Source: an uncultured Parafilimonas sp. (GTDB taxonomy: Bacteria; Bacteroidota; Bacteroidia; Chitinophagales; Chitinophagaceae). From it: a stretch of DNA of 64,000 nt. The notes under the pieces are model-generated. The model made no database searches, was not told the origin of the DNA, and was given only the letters and a program-made list of their open reading frames with translations. The position numbers were made by a program, and so were the translations under genes. The stretch covers positions 62,001-126,000 of the forward strand of contig CAIRZB010000046.1 in NCBI GenBank assembly GCA_903882935.1, given 5' to 3'. This document shows positions 9,063 to 18,108 of this stretch, piece after piece (position 1 is the first letter of the stretch; every line of letters starts with the position of its first letter).

Positions 9063-10454
9063 ATGAAGCAAAAGCCCATAAACATATTTGTAGTAGAGGA
9101 TGATGTGATTTACAGTTCGGTACTGGCGCATTTTCTTTCGTTAAACCCCGATTACCAGGTTAGAAAATTTTTATCGGCTAAGCAGGTACTTGCATGCCTG
9201 CACGAAAAACCGGAGATAGTTACCCTAGACTACAGCCTGCCAGATGCCACCGGCGACCAGCTATTGTCTCAAATCCGCGAGCAAAGCCCTGACACGAAGG
9301 TGATTGTTATTTCTGGGCAGGAGGATATAAGGGTGGCCATAGCCCTTTTTAAAAAAGGTGCCCACGATTATATTGTTAAAGATGCCGACACACAGGAAAA
9401 GCTTTGGATGTCGATACAAAACTTGCGGGAGAATATTGAGCTGAAAAAGGAAATTGAGACCTTGCAAAAGGAAGTGGAGAAAAAATACAACTTCCAAAAA
9501 ATAATCATCGGCAATAGCCTGGCCATAAAAAAAACGTTTAACCTGATGGAAAAGGCGGCTTCCAGCAATATTACCGTTTCCATCACCGGCGAAACGGGTA
9601 CGGGCAAGGAGCTGGTAGCCAAGTCAATCCACTTTAACTCCGAAAGAAAAAAAATGCCCTTCGTGCCCATCAATGTGGCGGCAATACCCCGCGATTTGCT
9701 GGAAAGTGAACTTTTTGGGCATGAAAAAGGGGCTTTTACCGGCGCTGCGGCCCGCAGACTGGGTAAATTTGAGGAAGCCAACAAGGGTACGCTTTTTTTG
9801 GATGAAATTGGTGAGATGGATATTAATATGCAGGCAAAATTATTGCGTGCCTTACAGGAGCGGGAAGTTACCCGTGTGGGCAGTAACGAAATAATAAAAA
9901 TTAATGTACGTATTATAGTAGCCACCCACCGCAACCTGTTGGATGAAGTTAAGCGCGGTAAATTTAGGGAAGACTTGTATTACCGCCTGTTGGGATTGCG
10001 CATTCATTTGCCGCCGCTGCGCGAAAGGGATAATGACATAATATTAATTGCCCGTAACTTTATTGACCAGTTTTGTGCCGAAAACCAAATTGGCAAAAAG
10101 AACTTATCGGTTGATGCCAAGAAAAAGTTGATGCAGTACGCATACCCCGGCAATATTAGGGAACTAAAATCTATTATTGAGCTGGCCTGTGTATTGAGTG
10201 ACGACGAGGAAATTGGCGAAGACCACCTGCAATTTGCAACAGGCAGTAGCAGCAATGGCAGCACCGCCTTTAGCGTTACCGACCAAGATTTGTCGCTCAA
10301 GGATTTTAATATACGAATTATACAACATTTGTTAGATAATAATGAGTACGATGTGGTTACCGTGGCCAAAAAGTTAGATATTGGCAAATCCACCATTTAT
10401 AGAATGATACAAAACGATGAGCTTAGCCTGGTAAAAAAACAAGAAAGAGACTAG
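9063..10454 (+). CDS. sigma-54-dependent response regulator (NtrC family)
   Basis: This 463-residue protein starts at ATG (MKQKPINIFVVEDD); an upstream TTG at 9054 would add three residues. An N-terminal receiver domain (residues 1-120) carries phospho-acceptor Asp56 in TLDYSLPD. A central AAA+ domain has Walker A GETGTGKE (176-183), the sigma-54 contact loop GAFTGA (223-228), Walker B GTLFLDEIGEM and the arginine-finger region LPPLRER. A C-terminal Fis-type helix-turn-helix ends the protein (VAKKLDIGKSTIYRMIQ). It activates sigma-54 promoters after phosphorylation. The next gene, 44 bases downstream, is a hybrid histidine kinase, its probable partner. No -24/-12 promoter could be identified nearby, so targets are unknown. 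Confidence 0.95.
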   Translation: MKQKPINIFVVEDDVIYSSVLAHFLSLNPDYQVRKFLSAKQVLACLHEKPEIVTLDYSLPDATGDQLLSQIREQSPDTKVIVISGQEDIRVAIALFKKGAHDYIVKDADTQEKLWMSIQNLRENIELKKEIETLQKEVEKKYNFQKIIIGNSLAIKKTFNLMEKAASSNITVSITGETGTGKELVAKSIHFNSERKKMPFVPINVAAIPRDLLESELFGHEKGAFTGAAARRLGKFEEANKGTLFLDEIGEMDINMQAKLLRALQEREVTRVGSNEIIKINVRIIVATHRNLLDEVKRGKFREDLYYRLLGLRIHLPPLRERDNDIILIARNFIDQFCAENQIGKKNLSVDAKKKLMQYAYPGNIRELKSIIELACVLSDDEEIGEDHLQFATGSSSNGSTAFSVTDQDLSLKDFNIRIIQHLLDNNEYDVVTVAKKLDIGKSTIYRMIQNDELSLVKKQERD

Positions 10455-10498
10455 TGTAACCTGCCGTTTATTGCAAATGGCATTATTGCCAGCAGAGT

Positions 10499-13264
10499 AT
10501 GGAAAAAGAAAGTGCAAATTTGGAGGAGCCGAAGACCTTTTCGCAACACGATGGCTTGGTAGAGGTATTTATACGAAACATACCTTACCCTGCGATATTG
10601 GTTGCAGGTGACCATACGATTGTGGCAGCCAACCAAAAATTATACGATTTTTTTAGCCTGCCTTACACTTGTGCTACGCTGCCTGCCCAGCCTACCTTAT
10701 TGGCATATACGCAATTGGCAAATTTTTTTAAAAACCCTGCCGAATTTGAAAAAAGCGTAGTTGGGGTACTTGCGCAAAACGCGCAGCTTATTACTGGCGA
10801 AATGGAAACCGTTGAGGGGAGGGTTATACGCAATGATTGTTCGCCCTTTAGTATAAATGGTGCGTGTTTGGGCGTGCTTTGTGTTTTTCACGATGCAACA
10901 AACCTTTTAACCCAGGCACATGGAGTAGATAAACAGCCATTGTTTTACGAGGATGTGTTAAATAAGCTGCCGTCAGACGTAGCTGTTTTGTCACCTGAAC
11001 TCAAATACTTATTTGTTAACCCAAAGGGCATAAAGGATGAGAAAGTGCGGAAATGGTTAATCGGTAAAACTGATGTTGATTTTTGCATTGCACGGGGCAT
11101 TGATTTATCGGTTGCGGAAGGGAGACAACAAAAGTTATTAGCTGTAGTTGAAAGAAAGCAAGAGTTGGAGTGGGAGGAAAAAATAGTAAGAAACAACACG
11201 GCCAGTTACCATATACGTAAAATTAGCCCAGTTCTGGATGAACAAGGGTCAGTAAAGTTTTTGATTGGATACGGGTACGACATAACGCACCGTAAGGAGT
11301 ATGAGCGGCAAATTGAACTGCGCGAGCGTAAGTACAAGGAATTATTTAATTTTAGCCAAGCCATTATTTGCACCCATAACCTTGCCGGGGTTATTATTGA
11401 TGTAAACCCCGCGTTTTGTGAGCAAACGGGCTATTTGGAAGAGGAAGCTAGGGGCAAGCCAATAAGTGTTTTTTTGCCCGATGTTGACAAGCCCCTTTTT
11501 GAAGCCAATTATCTTTTGCCGCTAAAAAGCAACCCAAAGGTTAAAGGCTTGTTTAGGGTTGTAAACAAAAATGGCGGTTTTGTGTACCTGTTGTACCAAA
11601 ATTATAAGGTTGAAGAACCCGGGCAAGACGTTTACGTGGTTTCTTTTTCACAAGATGTTACAGACCGTGTGAAGATGGAGAAAGAGCTGCGGGAGGCTAA
11701 GAAACTTACGGAGGAAACAGCCAAGATAAAGCAGCGTTTTTTGGCCAACATGAGCCACGAAATTCGCACACCCATGAGCGGCATAATGGGCATAACGGCT
11801 TTATTGCAAAAAACGCCGCTTAACGAGGAGCAGGCGCGGTATTTGAATATTGTACAAGATTCGGCCCAAACATTATTAAGCATTATTAACAATATACTGG
11901 ACGTTGAAAAAATAGACACCGGCAACGTTAGTTTAGAGCAAATACCGTTTGGATTATTGGATAAATTACAGGGTGCCGTAAACTTACTAAGTACGGTTGC
12001 AGCAGATAAAAACCTTGATTTGTTACTATTTGCTAACTTTACCGATAAATTGACAGTGCAGGGCGACCCAACGAGGTTTAGCCAAATACTAAACAACCTT
12101 ATTGGCAATGCCATTAAGTTTACCCACGAGGGTAGTATTACTGTAAGTGCCGAATTAGTTGAAGAAGCTGAAGAAACGGTAGTTTTGCATTTGGCGATTG
12201 CGGATACCGGCATCGGGATAAGCGAAGAGGCTATTGAGAAAATATTTACGCCCTTTACCCAGGCATACCCTGAAACCGCAAGAATTTATGGGGGTACCGG
12301 CTTAGGGCTTGCCATCAGCAAGAATCTTGTTGACATGCAAAGGGGGCGCTTGTGGGTTACGAGTACGTTAAATATCGGTAGTACTTTTCACGTTGAAATT
12401 CCTTTTTTAAAATATAAGCAACAAAAAGCAATGAGTGAGATTACGCAAAATAAGCAGGGCAGGAAAATAAATAGGAAAATAAAAATATTGTTGGCTGAGG
12501 ACAATGATATAAACCAGTTGCTGGCCAATAAAATAATTCAGCATTTTGGTTTTGAGGCTGCAACCGCAGATAATGGTAATGATGCCATACAGTTGCTTAT
12601 GGAGGATGATTTTGACGTTATATTGATGGATATACAGATGCCAGAAAAAAATGGCATTGAAACAGCTGCTGAAATTAGGGCACTTGCTGATGCCAAAAAG
12701 AAAGCGATCCCCATAATTGCACTTACCGCAAATGCATTGAAAGGGGAGGAGCGGAAGTATTTTGCAGCCGGCATGAACGGTTATTTGACCAAGCCGTTTA
12801 AAGAAAAGGAACTATACGAGGCTATCGTTAATGTTCTGCCAGAGGAATACCTTGCGCCCATTGAACTTACCCAAGAAACCCAGCCTGAAAAAACCGATGA
12901 AAATAGCAGCGAGGAAAACACGCCGAAACTGTATAATTTGGATGATTTGAGGATGATTCAAAAAGATGATGACTCATTTGTGCTTAGCATCATTGGCCTG
13001 TTTATACAAAATGTACCCAAAAACGCCGAAGAGTTGTTGGTTGCAACTGACGCCGGCGATTGGGAAAGGGTGTATTTTCTCGCCCATAAAATGAAATCAA
13101 GTGTGGAACTCATCAATATTATTTCGATAAAAGATGATTTAAGGCGGGTGGAGTTTTGTGCCAAAACAAAAACAAATGTGGACGAAATACCGGCAAAGGC
13201 CATGCTTATAAACCTAGCCGTACAAAAAGCCACCGAACAGATGAAGGAAGAGTTTGGCCTTTAA
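10499..13264 (+). CDS. hybrid histidine kinase with three PAS domains, receiver and HPt
   Basis: This 921-residue soluble-looking sensor has no clear transmembrane segment. Three PAS-like domains lie at about residues 20-135, 145-268 (ending YGYDITHRKEYE) and 275-395 (ending FSQDVTDRVKMEK). The HisKA motif MSHEIRTPMSG places the phospho-His at 420. A HATPase domain has the N box NNLIGNAIKF and G boxes ADTGIGI and GGTGLGLAI. A receiver domain follows with Asp711 (ILMDIQMP), then an HPt domain with His863 in LAHKMKSS. The order His-Asp-His is a full internal phosphorelay, suited to pass phosphate to the sigma-54 regulator encoded just upstream. The cytoplasmic PAS input suggests sensing of redox, a cofactor or a small molecule; the ligand is not evident. 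Confidence 0.94.
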   Translation: MEKESANLEEPKTFSQHDGLVEVFIRNIPYPAILVAGDHTIVAANQKLYDFFSLPYTCATLPAQPTLLAYTQLANFFKNPAEFEKSVVGVLAQNAQLITGEMETVEGRVIRNDCSPFSINGACLGVLCVFHDATNLLTQAHGVDKQPLFYEDVLNKLPSDVAVLSPELKYLFVNPKGIKDEKVRKWLIGKTDVDFCIARGIDLSVAEGRQQKLLAVVERKQELEWEEKIVRNNTASYHIRKISPVLDEQGSVKFLIGYGYDITHRKEYERQIELRERKYKELFNFSQAIICTHNLAGVIIDVNPAFCEQTGYLEEEARGKPISVFLPDVDKPLFEANYLLPLKSNPKVKGLFRVVNKNGGFVYLLYQNYKVEEPGQDVYVVSFSQDVTDRVKMEKELREAKKLTEETAKIKQRFLANMSHEIRTPMSGIMGITALLQKTPLNEEQARYLNIVQDSAQTLLSIINNILDVEKIDTGNVSLEQIPFGLLDKLQGAVNLLSTVAADKNLDLLLFANFTDKLTVQGDPTRFSQILNNLIGNAIKFTHEGSITVSAELVEEAEETVVLHLAIADTGIGISEEAIEKIFTPFTQAYPETARIYGGTGLGLAISKNLVDMQRGRLWVTSTLNIGSTFHVEIPFLKYKQQKAMSEITQNKQGRKINRKIKILLAEDNDINQLLANKIIQHFGFEAATADNGNDAIQLLMEDDFDVILMDIQMPEKNGIETAAEIRALADAKKKAIPIIALTANALKGEERKYFAAGMNGYLTKPFKEKELYEAIVNVLPEEYLAPIELTQETQPEKTDENSSEENTPKLYNLDDLRMIQKDDDSFVLSIIGLFIQNVPKNAEELLVATDAGDWERVYFLAHKMKSSVELINIISIKDDLRRVEFCAKTKTNVDEIPAKAMLINLAVQKATEQMKEEFGL

Positions 13265-13330
13265 CACGCTGCTTTTATACTACGTAATGTAGCAGGCGTA
13301 CATTAGTGGCCTAAGGGTTAAAATTAACCC

Positions 13331-13386
13331 AAAAAACATACAAAGGGCTGCCACTAATTTTGTGGAAGCCCTTTGTATGTTTTTTG
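13331..13386. terminator. bidirectional intrinsic terminator
   Basis: A long inverted repeat (AAAAAACATACAAAGGGCT on the left, its complement on the right, with inner CCAC/GTGG pairing) has an A-run on one side and a T-run on the other. It sits between the convergent hybrid kinase and DUF4097 genes and can serve both. Confidence 0.88.
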
Positions 13387-13394
13387 GTTCTGCC

Positions 13395-14435
13395 TTAATT
13401 TGTTGTAAGCGATACCTGCCCGCCGCTGGTGTTTACGGTTACTGGTATGCCCCCGCCGTTTAGGGTGCCGTTCATTTTGCCTTTTTCTTGGCTGCCGCTA
13501 AAGTTGCTTAAGCCATTTGTTTTTATTCTCCCGGCATCAATATGTAGGTCTATTCCGTTGCCTTGGGGTATTTGCAGGTCAATATTACCGCCACTGGTTT
13601 CAAGTTTAACAAATTTGCCCAATTTAACCATGGCAACATGTATGCTGGCCCCGCTGGTTGATGCATCTAAGCTGCACGACAAGTTGGTTAGTCTAATGCT
13701 GCTGCCTGACGTTTCTACATAAAGTTCGCCTTCAATGTTGTCGCCCTCTGCACTGCCCCCGCTGGTTTCAGCATGTATCTTGCCTTTAAGATTAATCAGG
13801 TGCAGCGAGCCGCCGGATGTTGCTAGCTTTATTTGCCCGCTGCAGTTGGTTGCTTCTATGCTGCCACCGCTGGTGGAAAGGTCTATTTCGTCCTTAGAAT
13901 CAGCAACATGGATGCTTCCCCCAGAGGTTGACCCGGTAGTTTTGCCCGTTAACTGCTCAACATGCAGGCTGCCCCCACTGGTGGAGAATTTTTGGTGGCC
14001 CGCAAGGTTGCTTAAATTAATGCTGCCGCCGCTAGTTTCCAAATTGGTGGAAACATTTATGGGTACATATATTTTGAATGAAATGCTCAAACTGCGCTTC
14101 CAGTTTACTATCTGGTGTTTGGGCTTAGCAACGGCTGTAAGCGCATGGTTTGTAACGGTAATGCTGAGTGTATAGTCTTCCTGCAACCTTTTTTCTATAT
14201 CCTCCTTCGATAGACGTTCGCTACTGTTATTTCCCCCAACAAACACCTCTACACGGGCATCAGTGGAATAACCGCCTTTTACGGTTATGCCACCGGCTTG
14301 TGTGCGTGCCTCCACTGTTTGTATCGCTTCTGTTGACAGTGCTTTGGTAAGGTATGGTTCAGTTTCTGAATAAGACTGTGCTTGCGCGGCAAAAGCGTGG
14401 CTGGCAACGGTTAGCAGTAAAAGAATTTTTTTCAT
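13395..14435 (-). CDS. secreted DUF4097-type beta-strand repeat protein
   Basis: This 346-residue protein starts at MKKILLLLTVASHAFAAQAQ, a clear signal peptide; the upstream extension to 14525 is rejected because it precedes the signal. The middle of the chain is a regular array of about eight units of exactly 18 residues, each opening with TSGGS or a close variant, which suggests a stacked beta-helix. DUF4097 proteins are exported adhesin-like or envelope proteins of unknown function, often linked to stress-response operons. No anti-sigma or PspC-like gene is adjacent. The C-terminus (GGIPVTVNTSGGQVSL) continues the pattern. No T9SS sorting domain is visible. Confidence 0.85.
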   Translation of the reverse strand: MKKILLLLTVASHAFAAQAQSYSETEPYLTKALSTEAIQTVEARTQAGGITVKGGYSTDARVEVFVGGNNSSERLSKEDIEKRLQEDYTLSITVTNHALTAVAKPKHQIVNWKRSLSISFKIYVPINVSTNLETSGGSINLSNLAGHQKFSTSGGSLHVEQLTGKTTGSTSGGSIHVADSKDEIDLSTSGGSIEATNCSGQIKLATSGGSLHLINLKGKIHAETSGGSAEGDNIEGELYVETSGSSIRLTNLSCSLDASTSGASIHVAMVKLGKFVKLETSGGNIDLQIPQGNGIDLHIDAGRIKTNGLSNFSGSQEKGKMNGTLNGGGIPVTVNTSGGQVSLTTN

Positions 14436-14885
14436 ACAATTATTTTTTTTAGTGTTTGTTGTACGGCCTACATGTTTTTTTGTTACAGTGGGTGTGGTTA
14501 AGTTATTATATACTCCCCTACACAAAAAGCCGATGAGAAGTACGATGTTAATACCGTGCCGATTGCAAAAGACGTTGGTTTATAACAGGTTACGGATTGG
14601 TCGCATATACAGCAAGCGCGCAATTGATACAATTGGTGTACGGTATTGATACAGTATGTTTTGCGCTAAAAGTGGATTTCTACGTAAATCCCACTACGGA
14701 GATGGGTTGTTAGTTGCAGCAGTGCTTTTGAGTAAAATGGGTAGGACGAGCAATTTTTTGGCGGGTTATGCGGTGTTTGGGGCTGGCAGGTTATGCAAGT
14801 AATTTAGCCGGCTGTTGTATAATACAACTGCCGGCCATGCCCTAATGCCTAACGCGCTTGAGGCTATACTCAATAATATTTATTA
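14436..14885. other. intergenic region, mostly featureless
   Basis: About 450 bases lie between thx and the DUF4097 gene, both on the minus strand. Apart from a hairpin at 14807-14835 I see no RNA gene, tandem repeat or convincing reading frame. The promoter of the DUF4097 gene presumably lies at the left side. Confidence 0.5.
14807..14835 (-). terminator. hairpin downstream of thx, possible terminator
   Basis: GCCGGCTGTTGTAT and ATACAACTGCCGGC pair over 14 positions with one mismatch and almost no loop. It lies 50 bases after the thx stop. A strong T-run is lacking, so termination is uncertain. Confidence 0.4.
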
Positions 14886-14999
14886 CTAAGCTTCTTTTAC
14901 TTCAGCTTTTGCTGCTTTTGCAGGCCTTGCCGGACGGCTTTTGCCAAAGGAGCCCTTAAATATTTTGCCTTTTTTTGTTTTTTTATCACCTCTGCCCAT
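14886..14999 (-). CDS. 30S ribosomal protein THX
   Basis: A 37-codon gene too short for usual gene finders encodes MGRGDKKTKKGKIFKGSFGK followed by SRPARPAKAAKAEVKEA. The first 24 residues match the THX (bTHX/S31e-like) family, a very basic peptide that sits in a cavity at the top of the 30S head in Thermus and Bacteroidota ribosomes. The Lys/Ala-rich tail is a usual extension. It lies downstream of the two HU genes on the same strand but is separated from them by a strong terminator, so it should have its own promoter in 15000-15057. Confidence 0.9.
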   Translation of the reverse strand: MGRGDKKTKKGKIFKGSFGKSRPARPAKAAKAEVKEA

Positions 15000-15057
15000 A
15001 GTAAATGGTTTTAATATTAAAAATAATTTGGGCTGCAAAGGTGCAGAAATTTACCAA

Positions 15058-15113
15058 TAAAACGCAATAAAAAAGCAGGGTATTTAAATACCCTGCTTTT
15101 TTATTGCGTTTTA
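15058..15113. terminator. 56-bp perfect palindrome, bidirectional terminator
   Basis: The sequence is its own complement over 56 bases, centred on TATTTAAATA. The core GCAGGGTATTT/AAATACCCTGC is flanked by an A-run and a T-run. It lies 14 bases beyond the second HU stop and ends that operon on the minus strand. Confidence 0.9.
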
Positions 15114-15127
15114 AGCACCGGCGGCAG

Positions 15128-15397
15128 TTAAATTCTCCCCGCCAGTTCCTTGCCGGCCTTAAATTTGGCAACTTTTTTTGCCTTTATCTTAATGGCGGCA
15201 CCTGTTTGTGGGTTACGGCCCGTACGTGCTGCCCGTTTTTTTACGGTAAACGTGCCAAAACCAACCAATGTTACTTTTCCGCCGCCTTTCAATGTTTTGG
15301 TAATGGTATCTGTAAGGGCATCCAATGCTGCGTTTGCCTGGGTTTTAGTAAGTTCAGTGTCGTCAGCAATTTTTGCAACCAATTCGGCCTTGTTCAT
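15128..15397 (-). CDS. HU family DNA-binding protein (second copy)
   Basis: This 89-residue nucleoid protein has the typical MNKAELVAKIADDTELTKTQ start, the dimer core VTLVGFGTFTVKKRAARTGR and the DNA-arm signature GRNPQTGAAIKI. HU dimers bend and compact DNA. It lies 29 bases after the other HU gene, on the same strand and with very similar sequence, so the pair looks like a tandem duplication transcribed together. The two proteins could form homo- or heterodimers. A strong terminator follows. Confidence 0.96.
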   Translation of the reverse strand: MNKAELVAKIADDTELTKTQANAALDALTDTITKTLKGGGKVTLVGFGTFTVKKRAARTGRNPQTGAAIKIKAKKVAKFKAGKELAGRI

Positions 15398-15426
15398 ATT
15401 GTTGATATTTTAAATGTGTTCAAACT

Positions 15427-15702
15427 TTATTTGTTAACTGCTTTGGCCAACTCTGTGCCAGCTTTAAACTTGGCAACTTTTTTTGCCTTTATTTTGATGG
15501 CTGCCCCAGTTTTGGGGTTACGGCCTGTGCGGCCGGCACGCTTCATCGAAGAAAAAGTGCCAAACCCAACCAATGTAACGCTATCGTTTTTTTTCAACGT
15601 TTTTGTTACAGCTTCAGTAAAGGAATCTATAACAGCGTTTGCCTCCGTTTTTGATATACCAGCCTCGTCGGCAATTTTAGCAATCAGTTCACCTTTGTTC
15701 AT
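15427..15702 (-). CDS. HU family DNA-binding protein (first copy)
   Basis: This 91-residue HU protein has MNKGELIAKIADEAGISKTE at the N-terminus, VTLVGFGTFSSMKRAGRTGR in the middle and the same IKIKAKKVAKFKAG C-terminal block as its downstream paralogue. It is the first gene of the two-gene HU operon and is preceded by a good TAnnTTTG promoter. The two copies differ mostly in the helical N-terminal third and in the SSMKRAG/TVKKRAA arm base, so some division of DNA-binding roles is possible (inference). Confidence 0.96.
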   Translation of the reverse strand: MNKGELIAKIADEAGISKTEANAVIDSFTEAVTKTLKKNDSVTLVGFGTFSSMKRAGRTGRNPKTGAAIKIKAKKVAKFKAGTELAKAVNK

Positions 15703-15736
15703 GGCAAATACATTTTTATTTTGTTATTTAAGTGGA

Positions 15737-15766
15737 CAAATATATTTGGTTTTGCTTTTCAGCAAT
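15737..15766 (-). promoter_or_regulatory. Bacteroidota-type promoter of the HU operon
   Basis: Read on the minus strand, a TTG (15765-15763) is followed after 18 bases by TATATTTG (15744-15737). This fits the Bacteroidota -33/-7 pattern TTG-N17-23-TAnnTTTG. The ATG of the first HU gene is 35 bases downstream. Confidence 0.6.
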
Positions 15767-15989
15767 CAATTATATTTGCATAACACCAAAATTGTGAAAG
15801 CTTTAAACCCACATGGGTACAGCCTTTTAGGCTAATTAGGCATGCCGCTTAAAATGGGTATTTAAAATGCTGCCTGATTGCCAACAACCACCTTTTAAAT
15901 GCTAACAACGGTGCTAATGTATGCCCCGCCTACGCTTTACTACAATTGAACCACTTAGCTTTGGCGGCTATGTTTTTTGGGCAACCCCG

Positions 15990-16352
15990 TTACCCAACAA
16001 CCTGCATGAGCGATGAAAAGCCAAATACTGCATTACCCCACAATTGCTGCCCCTGTTGCTTAAGACTAGCCTCGTAAAGGGCCATATACCGGTTAAAATC
16101 CTCCCTGCAGGCCGCATAGTATTGTACGGCATATACCGGCCCTTCTGTTTCGTCAGTTTCCAGCAGCCTTATCAGTTGGTGCCTAACAAAGCAGCCGGTG
16201 CCAAGCACTTCGGGTATCTGCACATCTTGCACCCATTGCAGCCAAGCCATGTGTGCGGTATGCAAAACCTGGTAAGTGGTGTTATATAATATGTAGCCTT
16301 CTTGGTTCACACCTTTTGGGGTAGGGTAGTTTTCATTATTACGTATGATCAT
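15990..16352 (-). CDS. DUF4286 family protein
   Basis: This 120-residue protein of unknown function has the DUF4286 pattern: a ferredoxin-like beta-alpha-beta start (YILYNTTYQV), AWLQWVQDVQIPEVLGTGCF, RLLETDETEGPVYAVQYY and a late short helix. Family members are found mainly in Bacteroidota and have no assigned role. The first 19 residues are unlike the family, which normally begins at the YxYNxT strand, but no nearer start codon exists in frame. It is preceded by xth 21 bases away on the same strand and may be co-transcribed with it. Confidence 0.8.
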   Translation of the reverse strand: MIIRNNENYPTPKGVNQEGYILYNTTYQVLHTAHMAWLQWVQDVQIPEVLGTGCFVRHQLIRLLETDETEGPVYAVQYYAACREDFNRYMALYEASLKQQGQQLWGNAVFGFSSLMQVVG

Positions 16353-16373
16353 TCAAGCAGCTTTGTGTTCCTG

Positions 16374-17144
16374 TTAAACATTCAAATTAACATAAACGGG
16401 GCAATGGTCACTGTGTACCGCGTCGGGGTATATAGTGGCATCCTTTATTTTGTCTTTCAAGCTATCTGTAACACTTATATAGTCAATACGCCAGCCCTTG
16501 TTTTGTGCCCGCACCGTCGGGAAACGCCTGCTCCACCAACTGTAGCTGTGGGCTTTGTCAGGGTTTACATGGCGAAAGGAATCAACAAAGCCGTTGGCCA
16601 AAAACTTATCCATCCAGGCCCTTTCCTCTGGCAAAAAACCAGAGGTTTTTTTGTTTCCCTTGGGGTCGTGTATGTCAATCTCTTTATGGGCAATGTTATA
16701 GTCGCCGCAAACAACCAGGTTTGGCCGCTCCTTTCTCAACGTATTTAAATAATCCAAAAACTCATCCAGCCATTGGTATTTGTAAGTTTGCCGCTCTTCG
16801 CCGCTGGTGCCAGATGGGTAATAGGCATTCACTACGGTTATATCGCCAATATCGGCCCGCAGCACCCGCCCCTCAAAATCGCTTTGCTCAATTTTGTTGC
16901 CAAAATAAACGTTTTCCGGCGTTATTTTGGTAAAAATGGCCACCCCGCTGTACCCTTTTTTTTGGGCGGAAAGCCAATAGGTTTCAAAACCCAGTTCCTC
17001 AATCAGTGCGTAATCAATATTGTCTTTTTCGGCTTTAATTTCCTGTAGGCATATAATGTCACAGGGGTCGGTCTTAAGCCAGTCGATAAAGCCTTTGCTG
17101 ATGGCAGAGCGTAAACCGTTAACGTTGTATGAAATAATGCGCAT
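16374..17144 (-). CDS. xth: exodeoxyribonuclease III
   Basis: This 256-residue endonuclease/exonuclease/phosphatase-fold enzyme acts as an AP endonuclease and 3'-5' exonuclease in base-excision repair. Conserved motifs in order are MRIISYNVNGLRSA, the metal ligand Glu in LQEIKAE, NAYYPSG, GDYNIAHKEIDI, the WWSRRF loop and the final catalytic SDHCPV with Asp-His. Length is normal. It is divergent from the LOG-like gene, with about 80 bases between starts. Confidence 0.95.
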   Translation of the reverse strand: MRIISYNVNGLRSAISKGFIDWLKTDPCDIICLQEIKAEKDNIDYALIEELGFETYWLSAQKKGYSGVAIFTKITPENVYFGNKIEQSDFEGRVLRADIGDITVVNAYYPSGTSGEERQTYKYQWLDEFLDYLNTLRKERPNLVVCGDYNIAHKEIDIHDPKGNKKTSGFLPEERAWMDKFLANGFVDSFRHVNPDKAHSYSWWSRRFPTVRAQNKGWRIDYISVTDSLKDKIKDATIYPDAVHSDHCPVYVNLNV

Positions 17145-17225
17145 ATTTGGGCAGTGTTAATATTGCAAAGTAAGTATGTTATGATATGTTTTTACATTTA
17201 CTGGCGATAAACAGCGAATAAATTT

Positions 17226-17957
17226 ATGGTGGACGACGAACGGATTATACCCGCACAAGAACTGGTTTATTTAGATGGGCCTAAAAGCCGTTCTTTTGAG
17301 CTTAGGTTTGCCCTGAGGGTTTTTTGGGAATTGATTAACGGTTTCCGCACCCTGCATTTTGCCGGGCCGGCCATTACCGTTTTTGGCTCAGCCAGGTTTA
17401 AAGAGGGGCACCCATATTACGAGGCAGCGCGCGAGTTTGGCAAACGCATTGCAGCCTTGGGCTTTACCACCATTACCGGGGGCGGACCAGGTGTTATGGA
17501 AGCCGCCAACCGCGGCGCTTTTGAAAATGGGGGCGTAAGTTTAGGCTGTAACATTGTATTACCCCACGAACAGAAAGAAAACCCTTATGTTAACCGGTCG
17601 GTTACCTTCCAGCATTTTTTTGTGCGCAAAACAATGCTTATAAAATACTCTTATGCATTCATCATTTTGCCCGGCGGCTTTGGCACCATGGACGAGTTTT
17701 TTGAAACCCTTACCTTGGTGCAAACTGCCAGCATAGCTAAGTTTCCCATTGTTATTTATGGTAAAGAATACTATAAGGATTTGTTGGTGATGCTTGAGGG
17801 TATGGCAGTAAAGCAAACCATTTCGCCAGATGACTTGCAACTGGTGCTGCTGACCGACGATATTGACGAAGCCATAGGCCACATACGCAAATACATTACC
17901 GCCAACTACAGCATTAAGCACCGGCGGCGGCTTTGGTGGCTGTTTGAAAAACGGTAA
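17226..17957 (+). CDS. LOG-family (TIGR00730) Rossmann-fold protein
   Basis: This 243-residue protein has the nucleotide-monophosphate phosphoribohydrolase signatures TITGGGPGVMEAANRGA and LPGGFGTMDEFFE. Related LOG enzymes release cytokinin bases or hydrolyse purine nucleoside monophosphates; YgdH/PpnN-like members act on GMP. The basic tail (IKHRRRLWWLFEKR) and the roughly 50-residue leader before the Rossmann core are typical of the longer bacterial TIGR00730 subgroup. It is likely a nucleotide-salvage or housekeeping enzyme; the exact substrate is not shown. Confidence 0.87.
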   Translation: MVDDERIIPAQELVYLDGPKSRSFELRFALRVFWELINGFRTLHFAGPAITVFGSARFKEGHPYYEAAREFGKRIAALGFTTITGGGPGVMEAANRGAFENGGVSLGCNIVLPHEQKENPYVNRSVTFQHFFVRKTMLIKYSYAFIILPGGFGTMDEFFETLTLVQTASIAKFPIVIYGKEYYKDLLVMLEGMAVKQTISPDDLQLVLLTDDIDEAIGHIRKYITANYSIKHRRRLWWLFEKR

Positions 17958-18108
17958 AAGGCGGCATTCGCAATGGCCGCATTAGGCCATTTTAGGCATC
18001 CCGTTTAACGTAGCAAACCCTTATTCGGTCAATCAATACACACAACATACCGGCTTAGCCAATGCGTTTTATACTTGCTGTTTTAGGGGGCGGAGGGCAT
18101 TTTTTACG

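Noticed and set aside
13735-14175. 146-codon plus-strand frame opposite the DUF4097 gene
   Set aside because: It is a mirror of the repetitive DUF4097 coding sequence; its leucine/proline-rich sequence reflects the antisense of Gly/Ser repeats.
15104-15835. 243-codon plus-strand frame across the HU genes
   Set aside because: It is antisense to both HU genes and contains a mirrored duplicate created by the HU tandem duplication, not a real protein.
17972-17991. AATGGCC/GGCCATT hairpin after the LOG-like gene
   Set aside because: A 7-bp stem with only three T bases after it; below the strength of the other terminators in this window.
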